This document shows, one piece after another, positions 1-4,578 of a stretch of DNA of 5,700 bases (within the stretch, counting starts at the first letter, position 1; each line of letters begins with the position of its first letter). The translations under genes were made by a program, and so were the position numbers. The notes beneath the pieces are model-generated. The model worked only from the letters and a program-made list of their open reading frames with translations, did no database searches and was not told where the DNA came from. Where the stretch lies: the NCBI GenBank assembly GCA_026394745.1, contig JAPKXP010000171.1, forward strand, positions 1-5,700, given 5' to 3'. This DNA is from Candidatus Altarchaeota archaeon (GTDB lineage Archaea > Altiarchaeota > Altiarchaeia > IMC4 > SCGC-AAA252-I15).

Positions 1-683
1 CGGTTTTCGCCGTGAATCCGAAGGCTGCCGGCGAACTTACCTTAGACTATATGAACGCCGACTGCGAGCTCAAGGATGCTGAAGTGATGGACGTGGACGA
101 GGTCAAGTATAGAGAGAACGTCATTGAGACGAGATTGTATGGATACGCAGTCACGCCCTACAGGCCGCAGCTGCTTCAGTCTGCTAAAGTGGAGATTCAC
201 GGTAGGACTGATGAGGACGCTAAAAAGGAGATTGCGGAGTTCGCCTCAGAGTTCATGTCGGATGGTAGCGCGTACATCCTATGCGGCGGCACTACAGTCA
301 AGGCTATTGCCGACCGGCTGGGCGTTGAAAAGACGCTTCTTGGCATAGACGTCGTCAAGGACGGCGTGCTTGTCGCAAAAGACGTGAGCGAGAGTAAGAT
401 TCTCGGATTAATCCGGAAGGAAAAGAGGGTGAAGATAATTGTGACGCCTATCGGCGCTCAAGGATTCGTCTTCGGCAGAGGCAACCAGCAGATAAGCCCT
501 GAAGTCATAAGGAAGGTGGGGGTCGATAACGTGATAATCGTTGCGACTCCTGAGAAGCTGAATTCGACGAAATACCTTAGGGTCGACACAGGCGACCATG
601 ACTTAGACAAGGCGTTAGCTGGCTACAGGCGCGTTGTGGTAGGATACCAGCTAGCCCAACTGAAGGATGTGGTTTCCGAATAA
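1..683 (+). CDS. Predicted ATP/polyphosphate-dependent NAD kinase, COG3199 family (5' end outside window)
   Basis: Likely phosphorylates NAD to NADP in the cytosol. The reading frame is open from the window edge (codons for V-F-A precede the GTG at 12), and the residues at the edge already match the interior of COG3199/AcoX-like kinases, which usually have about 340-390 residues, so roughly 225 C-terminal residues are present and the true start is upstream. Numbering from the GTG at 12, visible family signatures are N-P-K-A-A-G near the start, a R-L-Y-G-Y segment (41-45), a glycine-rich CGGTTVKAIADRLG segment (91-104) replacing the GGDGT of classical NAD kinases, LLGIDVV (109-115), TPIGAQGFVFGRGNQQISP (145-163) and LRVDTGD (189-195). 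It ends with TAA at 681-683, overlapping the convergent small gene by 33 bases. Family assignment is from recognised motifs; polyphosphate versus ATP preference cannot be told. Confidence 0.85.
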   Translation, partial: VFAVNPKAAGELTLDYMNADCELKDAEVMDVDEVKYRENVIETRLYGYAVTPYRPQLLQSAKVEIHGRTDEDAKKEIAEFASEFMSDGSAYILCGGTTVKAIADRLGVEKTLLGIDVVKDGVLVAKDVSESKILGLIRKEKRVKIIVTPIGAQGFVFGRGNQQISPEVIRKVGVDNVIIVATPEKLNSTKYLRVDTGDHDLDKALAGYRRVVVGYQLAQLKDVVSE

Positions 684-980
684 TGAGTCCAGGAGTGTGG
701 AGCAGTCCTGAAGGCTTTGGTATGCAATTGACAATAGCGAGTCATCCTGCCTCTCGTAGGCTGTCGTGTAGCCGGAAATCAACGGTTCTGGGATAGTAAG
801 TGTTGTGGATGAGGTGGTCGGTTGGCTGGTCGTAGTGTATGAGGTTGTCATGGACGTGCTTGAAGACGTTGTCAAGGAACTTTCTGGTGCGGGCGTCACG
901 TAGACTGTCATGACCGCGACTTCCGCTTCCGCGGTAGAGAGCATCAAAAAACCGATTAAAATCAATGGTAAGTACTTCAC
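651..980 (-). CDS. Small putative secreted protein with Ser/Thr/Pro-rich segment
   Basis: I do not recognise the family. The 109-residue product starts with a classical signal peptide: Lys2, a hydrophobic core LPLILIGFLML (4-14) and a small-residue site at S-T-A-E-A (15-19) that suits signal peptidase cleavage. Residues about 30-65 are mostly Thr, Ser and Pro, like O-glycosylated linkers of archaeal surface proteins. The C-terminal 45 residues are ordinary, with one Cys and no second membrane segment. The start is GTG at 978-980; no other start codon lies between it and the upstream in-frame stop. No Shine-Dalgarno site is visible, but a TATA-like element about 30 bases upstream would fit a leaderless transcript. 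It lies 44 bases downstream of the preQ0 operon on the same strand, so read-through is also possible. The last 33 bases overlap the NAD kinase end. It could be a spurious frame; the signal peptide argues against that. Confidence 0.55.
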   Translation of the reverse strand: MKYLPLILIGFLMLSTAEAEVAVMTVYVTPAPESSLTTSSSTSMTTSYTTTSQPTTSSTTLTIPEPLISGYTTAYERQDDSLLSIAYQSLQDCSTLLDSLFGNHILQLG

Positions 981-991
981 TCGAATATCTT

Positions 992-1016
992 TACTAATTA
1001 GTAGGCGTTCTTAAAA
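992..1016 (-). promoter_or_regulatory. Candidate promoter with 12-bp palindrome upstream of the small secreted protein gene
   Basis: On the minus strand TTTTAAGA (1016 to 1009) resembles an archaeal TATA box and lies 29-36 bases before the GTG start at 980, a spacing that suits a leaderless or nearly leaderless mRNA. Between it and the expected start of transcription is a perfect 12-base palindrome, TACTAATTAGTA, at 992-1003, a possible operator. This is inferred from sequence alone; both elements are short and AT-rich. Confidence 0.3.
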
Positions 1017-1024
1017 TCCCTCAT

Positions 1025-1816
1025 TCAATATTTGGCCGAGGCTTCGGCTAGGACGTCGTGCCTGTGTATGCTCTCCTCAGAGACTACTTTCGCCTTTACA
1101 ATGCAACCCTTGAATGCTCTTGCCCCGTAGAGTATGTCCCTGCAGACGTCCTCGACGAACTTTGGGTTTTCGTGCATCCTCTTTACCACAGAGGCTTCGT
1201 CCTCTGACTTCAACAGCGTGTAGACTTTGGAGCTGAATGAGTTTTCGACGACGTCTATCATGTCCTTCAGGTCGATTCTGTTGTCGAATCTTGTCTCCAT
1301 CTCAAGGAATCCTATTGCCCTCTGTATGTGCGGGATTCCCGTAATCTCCATTGCGTGCGGGCAGACCGTGTTGCCGAGGACCTTCACTGACAGGGTCTTG
1401 GTGAACGTGCCTTTATCGAGCCTGACTTTGACTTTTATCTCATGCGACTCTGCGGTTGTCCTGCCGGATACCGGTGTTTTGACTTGCACGACCAAGTCCG
1501 TTTCTATTATGACTTCTCCGGATTTGAAGGGGTGCTTCCTCCGGAGCTTGGATAGTATGTCTTTTCCGAGCGCCTCAAGGGAGTAGTGGGTTTCTCTGGA
1601 GCCTTCTTCTATCGCTTCGCTTATGGACTCCACGAGCCTGCTCATGTGGACGCCCTTCCTGCTTCCCGGGAGGTCTATGGTAAGCTGTATCTTAGGCACG
1701 AACTTGTACGTCCTGCCCCCCCAGCTCGTCTCCACGAGGGTCTTCAGGTTCGTCACGCCGACTTTTTCCAGTGTCTGCCTTACGACAGGCTTCCTGTCCT
1801 GCATGTCTTTTTTCAT
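1025..1816 (-). CDS. folE2/mptA: GTP cyclohydrolase, FolE2/MptA family (COG1469)
   Basis: Opens the GTP imidazole ring, the first step towards 7,8-dihydroneopterin triphosphate (FolE2, type IB) or its 2',3'-cyclic phosphate (MptA). The 263-residue length fits the family. Visible signatures are an N-terminal DMQDRKP with VGVTNL (residues 4-24), the metal-site segment GNTVCPHAME (148-157, Cys152), a HIQR motif (163-166, matching HNQR of relatives), YTLLKSEDE (199-207), ENPKFVEDV (216-224) and SIHRHD (249-254). By spacing, Cys152, His163, one Glu of 205-207 and His251 would match metal or active-site residues of bacterial FolE2. It is the last preQ0 gene of the operon, and its ATG overlaps the queE stop (ATGA, 1813-1816). 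With queD, queE and queC as neighbours, dihydroneopterin triphosphate for preQ0 is the likely product; a role in methanopterin or folate-like cofactor synthesis cannot be excluded. The residue after CP is His, where many relatives have Cys. Confidence 0.9.
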   Translation of the reverse strand: MKKDMQDRKPVVRQTLEKVGVTNLKTLVETSWGGRTYKFVPKIQLTIDLPGSRKGVHMSRLVESISEAIEEGSRETHYSLEALGKDILSKLRRKHPFKSGEVIIETDLVVQVKTPVSGRTTAESHEIKVKVRLDKGTFTKTLSVKVLGNTVCPHAMEITGIPHIQRAIGFLEMETRFDNRIDLKDMIDVVENSFSSKVYTLLKSEDEASVVKRMHENPKFVEDVCRDILYGARAFKGCIVKAKVVSEESIHRHDVLAEASAKY

Positions 1817-2418
1817 TTCACTTTTATTATCTTGTGTAGTTGAGGGAGTACTCTGGCGTTAAGTTTCTCCTCAATAACCTTTTCTGCAATCCACTTTATA
1901 TCGGCCCCGCCAGCCGGTTGGAGTATTACTTCGACGGGTATTTTCTTCAACATCCTTTTTGCGAACTTGAAGTCTTTTTCATCGGATACCACTATCTTCA
2001 CCTGGTCCTTCTGCATCAGCTTTTTCAGCAGCCGAATGTCGCTTTCTTCGCCGCTGCTGGGCGGCTTCACGTCGAAGCTCACGCAGTCTACTTTATCGAA
2101 CACGAATTTGTCGTACAACGTGCCGTTGGTCTCAAGGACCGTGTGGTACTTAAGTCTTCCAAGTTTTTCGACCAGTTGCCTCAGTTCAGCGAGCTGGAGC
2201 ATCGGCTCTCCTCCGGTGATGCACACGTTATTTATCCTGTGTTTCTTCACTTCCCCGACGACTTCACCGACGGTCATTTCCTTTCCGCCTTCCCTCGCGT
2301 ATTTCGTGTCGCACCAGCTGCACTCGAGGTTGCATCCGGAAAGCCTGACGAATACGGTCGGCTTGCCTATGTGCTTTCCTTCGCCCTGTATGCTCGCAAA
2401 TATTTCAACGACTTTCAT
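1813..2418 (-). CDS. queE: 7-carboxy-7-deazaguanine synthase QueE (radical SAM)
   Basis: Converts 6-carboxy-5,6,7,8-tetrahydropterin to 7-carboxy-7-deazaguanine, the ring-contracting step of preQ0 synthesis, using S-adenosylmethionine and a 4Fe-4S cluster. The 201-residue protein is compact, typical of short QueE forms. It opens with EIFASIQGEGKHIGKP (5-20), a QueE hallmark, followed by the cluster-binding CX3CX2C motif (Cys29, Cys33, Cys36), the GGEP SAM-binding motif (69-72), LETNGT (95-100), SFDVKPP (114-120) and the terminal LPQLHK (191-196). The ATG at 2416-2418 lies within the last codons of the upstream methyltransferase gene (14-base overlap, 2405-2418), and the TGA overlaps the cyclohydrolase start, so translational coupling is likely. 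No strong Shine-Dalgarno site is seen in front of it. Confidence 0.95.
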   Translation of the reverse strand: MKVVEIFASIQGEGKHIGKPTVFVRLSGCNLECSWCDTKYAREGGKEMTVGEVVGEVKKHRINNVCITGGEPMLQLAELRQLVEKLGRLKYHTVLETNGTLYDKFVFDKVDCVSFDVKPPSSGEESDIRLLKKLMQKDQVKIVVSDEKDFKFAKRMLKKIPVEVILQPAGGADIKWIAEKVIEEKLNARVLPQLHKIIKVK

Positions 2419-3061
2419 TACAAATCAGGCAGCCTTTTTCCCTGCTTTTCCTTCCTATCACTGCCATGAACTCACGAAACCTCATCTTCTCCGGTTTGTA
2501 CGGCAGTGTCCTGTACTCTATGATGTTGTATCCGTTGAGTACGTCCTCAATCCAGTCTCTTGAGTCGTACTCATACTTTACGATGCCCCACTCGTTCTTC
2601 CTTTTTTCCCCGCCGCCTTCGCCTAATGGCATGCTCGCGAAGACCACCGGCGCTACCTTAAGCTGCAGGTCGATGAGCCTTCGTACGTCCTTCCTGCTGA
2701 AGTGTTCGAGAACGCCGCCTGAGGAGCACGCGTCGAAGCTGTCTGTTCCAAACTCCCCTTCTATGTCGAAGAAGTCAAGCTCCTTGAACGTTATATTCTT
2801 CCCGAACTTTACTGCGTTACTCCTGGCATAATCGAGAACGCCGGAGTCCCTGTCGAACGCCGTCACGTTAAAGTGGTGGGATAATGGAATCGCGGTGTAT
2901 CCTGGCCCGCAGCAGCATTCAAGGACTTTCGCGCCTTTATCCGCATGCCTTAAGTAAATCATAAGGTCTTCGTCCAGAGCCTTCATGCTGTCTTCAAAGA
3001 CCTCTTTTGTGAACTCCAGCTTTTCTTTGTCCTTGAAGAAGTTGAACCATGACCCCTTCAT
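2405..3061 (-). CDS. Class I SAM-dependent methyltransferase of unknown substrate, embedded in the preQ0 operon
   Basis: A 218-residue Rossmann-type methyltransferase. SAM-binding motif I is VLECCCGPGYTAIPLS (47-61), the acidic end of strand 2 is FDRDS (69-73), LDFFD (95-99) fits motif III, and SSGGVLEHFS (113-122) resembles the post-motif IV region of UbiE-like enzymes. The N-terminal 40 residues form a helical, charged cap beginning WFNFFKDKEKLEFTKE. The C-terminal part (about 160-203) is probably a substrate-facing region, ending in a small CxxC (Cys211, Cys214). The substrate cannot be named from sequence. Its ATG overlaps the queC stop (ATGA, 3058-3061) with GGAG 12 bases upstream, and its end overlaps queE by 14 bases, so it is co-expressed and probably coupled. 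It is not one of the known enzymes from GTP to preQ0. Possible targets are a 7-deazaguanine intermediate, a tRNA carrying it, or an unrelated metabolite. Confidence 0.85.
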   Translation of the reverse strand: MKGSWFNFFKDKEKLEFTKEVFEDSMKALDEDLMIYLRHADKGAKVLECCCGPGYTAIPLSHHFNVTAFDRDSGVLDYARSNAVKFGKNITFKELDFFDIEGEFGTDSFDACSSGGVLEHFSRKDVRRLIDLQLKVAPVVFASMPLGEGGGEKRKNEWGIVKYEYDSRDWIEDVLNGYNIIEYRTLPYKPEKMRFREFMAVIGRKSREKGCLICNESR

Positions 3062-3732
3062 TTCAGGTACTCCAGCGGGTCTTCGACTCCCGCTTCATAG
3101 AATCCTTTAAGCCTGAGCCTGCACGAGTCGCACCTGCCGCAGGCCTTCCTCCCGCCATTATAGCAGCTCCACGTCTTCTCGAATGGCGTCCGCAGCTTTT
3201 TACCTAGCCTGACGATTCCTGCCTTCGTCAGGTTTATCAATGGCGTCCTTAAAGTAATCTTCTTGCCTTCGACAGTCTTCTTTGTCGCGACGTCAACGAC
3301 CTTCTGGAAGGCTTTTATGAACTCTGGCCTGCAGTCAGGGTATCCTGAATAGTCTACCGCGTTGACTCCGGCGTATATGTAGTCTGCATTCTTTACTTCA
3401 GCGTACGCCAAGGCGAGTGACAGCATTATGGTGTTCCTGGCAGGCACGTACGTCGCTGGAATTCCCTTAGAGCCGGACTCAGGCACCTTAATCTTCTTGT
3501 CGGTCAACGCCGAGCCGCCAAATTTCGTCAAGTCCATCTTTATGATTTTGTGCTCGCTCACGCCGTAGTGTCTTGCAATCCTCTTCGCGCTTTCAACTTC
3601 CCTCCTGTGCTTCTGGCCGTACTCTACCGTGAGCGCGTAGACGGTATCGCAGTCGCGCATTGCTTTGGCGAGGGTCACGGAGGAGTCTAGGCCTCCTGAA
3701 AGTAGTACTACTGCAGTGTTTTTTCCACCCAT
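3058..3732 (-). CDS. queC: 7-cyano-7-deazaguanine (preQ0) synthase QueC
   Basis: ATP-dependent enzyme that converts 7-carboxy-7-deazaguanine and ammonia to preQ0. The 224-residue protein has the PP-loop SGGLDS (12-17), VEYGQKHRREVESA (36-49), YVPARN (95-100), DYSGYPDCRPEF (127-138) and a zinc-binding cluster CX7CX2CX2C (Cys190, Cys198, Cys201, Cys204), all hallmarks of QueC. It is a full-length stand-alone enzyme, not the GAT-QueC fusion used later in archaeosine synthesis. The ATG at 3730-3732 lies inside the 3' end of queD (25-base overlap), with a purine-rich GGGAGGG (3748 to 3742) nine bases upstream as a good Shine-Dalgarno site. Its TGA overlaps the methyltransferase start. Confidence 0.96.
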   Translation of the reverse strand: MGGKNTAVVLLSGGLDSSVTLAKAMRDCDTVYALTVEYGQKHRREVESAKRIARHYGVSEHKIIKMDLTKFGGSALTDKKIKVPESGSKGIPATYVPARNTIMLSLALAYAEVKNADYIYAGVNAVDYSGYPDCRPEFIKAFQKVVDVATKKTVEGKKITLRTPLINLTKAGIVRLGKKLRTPFEKTWSCYNGGRKACGRCDSCRLRLKGFYEAGVEDPLEYLK

Positions 3733-4049
3733 TTGCCTTCACCCTCCCACAATCTTACTGAGTACAATGGAATCTTTTTCTCGAGCGCCTTCCAGATCCA
3801 CTCGACTATGTTTTCTGCTGTGGGGTTCTTCAGTATTTTGTTTAGGTCTTGGTGGTCGAGCTTCTCTAGCACGCTCTTCTCGACTATCCCTTTCATTTTT
3901 CTGAAGTCGAGTACCATGCCGTCCTTCTTTATGTTGTCTTCGATTACAACTTCCAGTTTGTAGGTGTGGCCGTGGAATTTCTCGCATTCGCCTTTGTAGT
4001 CTGGCAGATAGTGGGCTGAGTCGAAGTAGAATATTCTCCCAAGCTTCAT
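3708..4049 (-). CDS. queD: 6-carboxy-5,6,7,8-tetrahydropterin synthase QueD (PTPS family)
   Basis: Converts 7,8-dihydroneopterin triphosphate to 6-carboxy-tetrahydropterin, the second step to preQ0. The 113-residue length is typical for QueD. The zinc ligands are His13 (FDSAHYLP), His26 and His28 in the CxxxHGH motif (CEKFHGH, 22-28), with Cys22 as the catalytic cysteine. MVLDF (45-49) and LDHQDLN (64-70, Asp65 and His66 as catalytic pair) follow, then PTAENIVEWIW (76-86) and a C-terminal Glu in LWEGEGKW (100-107) for pterin recognition. CxxxHGH marks QueD rather than PTPS-III or classical PTPS. The start ATG (4047-4049) overlaps the stop of the RHH gene as ATGA and has a strong GGAGG (4061 to 4057) seven bases upstream, inside the RHH coding sequence. 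Confidence 0.95.
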   Translation of the reverse strand: MKLGRIFYFDSAHYLPDYKGECEKFHGHTYKLEVVIEDNIKKDGMVLDFRKMKGIVEKSVLEKLDHQDLNKILKNPTAENIVEWIWKALEKKIPLYSVRLWEGEGKWVEKTLQ

Positions 4050-4225
4050 TTTTCGTCCTCCTTTACTCTGCCGTGCCTGCGGTCTATCTCGTCGAGCTGG
4101 TCGAGTAGTTTACGGCAGGCGGTTCTTATGGCGTCGCTTATGTTCACGAATTTTTTCCCGTCTCCGACGTGTTCCTTAAGGTCGTCGAGTATTTCCTTTG
4201 GTATTTCAACGCAGACTTTAGGCAT
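4046..4225 (-). CDS. Ribbon-helix-helix (CopG/Arc-type) regulator, first gene of the preQ0 operon
   Basis: A 59-residue protein with the layout of an RHH DNA-binding domain: a short beta strand VCVEIP (4-9), helix A KEILDDLKEHV (10-20), a turn through G-D-G-K-K-F-V-N-I-S, and helix B DAIRTACRKLLDQLDEI (31-47), then a charged tail. S-D-A-I-R is a typical start of the second RHH helix. RHH proteins bind DNA as dimers, the strands sitting in the major groove of palindromic or repeated operators. No effector domain follows. The ATG at 4223-4225 is the only start after the upstream in-frame stop; no Shine-Dalgarno site precedes it. Its TGA overlaps queD (ATGA), and it is the promoter-proximal gene, so auto-regulation and control of the preQ0 operon are likely inferences. 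An antitoxin role is less likely because no toxin gene adjoins it. Confidence 0.8.
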   Translation of the reverse strand: MPKVCVEIPKEILDDLKEHVGDGKKFVNISDAIRTACRKLLDQLDEIDRRHGRVKEDEK

Positions 4226-4236
4226 TTTTGTGTGGG

Positions 4237-4257
4237 CAACTGCCTTTGAGGCAGTTG
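4237..4257 (-). promoter_or_regulatory. Perfect 8-bp hairpin just upstream of the RHH start codon
   Basis: CAACTGCC (4237-4244) and GGCAGTTG (4250-4257) are perfect inverted repeats with a 5-base loop. The hairpin ends 11 bases before the RHH ATG and would lie in the mRNA leader if transcription starts near 4264. It could act as an operator for the RHH dimer or as an RNA structure that limits access to the start codon, which has no Shine-Dalgarno site. The repeat is seen directly; its function is inferred. Confidence 0.5.
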
Positions 4258-4264
4258 GGCATCG

Positions 4265-4293
4265 AAAATATCTGCTTTAGCCGATATTTTATA
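4265..4293 (-). promoter_or_regulatory. Promoter of the preQ0 operon overlapped by an 8-bp inverted repeat
   Basis: On the minus strand TATAAAA (4293 to 4287) is a good archaeal TATA box and predicts a transcription start near 4264, giving a leader of about 38 bases before the RHH ATG. AAAATATC (4265-4272) and GATATTTT (4283-4290) form a perfect inverted repeat with a 10-base spacer; one arm lies on the TATA box and the other near the expected start. A protein bound here would block TBP or polymerase, so this is a candidate repressor site, possibly for the RHH protein itself. Confidence 0.5.
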
Positions 4294-4408
4294 TTCTCCC
4301 AGTATTCCCTCAATAATACCTCATTATTATATATAAATGAAAATTGCTTGATGATTTATTCAATCTTTTGATTATTGTATACTCCTTCAATCAAAAAAAC
4401 TAAGAGTA

Positions 4409-4464
4409 TTTATACAAGTTTTGCATATAACTTACTCATTATTGAACAAAACACTAAAAAGGTG
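4409..4464 (+). promoter_or_regulatory. Candidate amt promoter and ribosome binding site
   Basis: TTTATA at 4409-4414 is TATA-like and predicts a start of transcription near 4436; a second candidate, CATATAA, lies at 4424-4430. AAGGTG ending at 4464 is complementary to the 3' end of archaeal 16S rRNA and lies eight bases before the ATG at 4473. No nitrogen-type GGAA-N6-TTCC operator is visible. The ribosome binding site is the stronger of these calls. Confidence 0.45.
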
Positions 4465-4472
4465 TCCATAAA

Positions 4473-4560
4473 ATGAGTGAAAAAGACGCCGAATCAAAAA
4501 CGAAAAAACAAGAAATCCACGAGGAAAACAGCAGAATAAAGATGGACAGTAATACTGGCT
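4473..4560 (+). pseudogene. amt: Broken 5' end of amt: original start and N-terminal codons, out of frame with the rest
   Basis: The ATG at 4473 has a good ribosome binding site, and its frame gives about 22 charged, hydrophilic residues and then I-K-M-D-S-N-T-G, which resembles the usual Amt beginning (MDSGNTA or INTGDTA types). In Amt proteins about 40 residues should follow: membrane helix 1 and the MTPGLAFFYGGLVRRKNV loop. None of this is present in any frame. Instead helix 2 (A-L-I-S-I-Q-W-V-L) begins at about 4558 in a different frame. The junction is therefore at about 4545-4560, and the missing DNA is estimated at 120-135 bases with a length not divisible by three. Continued in its own frame to 4877, the 4473 reading only yields an out-of-frame translation of amt. 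The charged N-terminal extension is itself unusual for a protein with an extracellular N-terminus. Confidence 0.55.
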
Positions 4561-4578
4561 TTAATCAGCATACAGTGG

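Larger units (their letters stand above)
4226..4472. other. Divergent, AT-rich intergenic promoter region
   Basis: This 247-base gap separates the minus preQ0 operon from the plus amt gene. Next to the operon it holds two inverted repeats and a TATA box (listed separately); next to amt it holds a promoter and ribosome binding site. The middle (about 4310-4400) is very AT-rich, with short imperfect repeats of GATT and CAATC and a 6-base inverted repeat AATAAT/ATTATT at 4312-4328. I see no further gene or RNA in it. Confidence 0.6.

Noticed and set aside
1840..2563. Two long plus-strand open frames of about 200 codons antisense to queE and the methyltransferase gene
   Set aside because: They lie opposite genes with unmistakable motifs (QueE CX3CX2C, GGEP) and their products show no recognisable domain; they are shadow frames.
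4226..4264. A preQ1-type riboswitch in the operon leader
   Set aside because: The leader is a simple short hairpin without the H-type pseudoknot pattern and A-rich tail pairing expected of preQ1-I, and such riboswitches are not established in archaea.
4312..4395. Short repeats of GATT/CAATC and AATAAT/ATTATT as a possible repeat array or origin
   Set aside because: Units are only 4-7 bases, irregularly spaced and expected by chance in DNA this rich in A and T.
4300..4472. NrpR-type nitrogen operator (GGAA-N6-TTCC) upstream of amt
   Set aside because: No such spaced pair is present by eye in the gap.
4540..4560. Programmed frameshift joining the two amt parts
   Set aside because: A frameshift would join the frames but could not supply the missing helix 1, and no slippery heptamer or downstream pseudoknot is evident.
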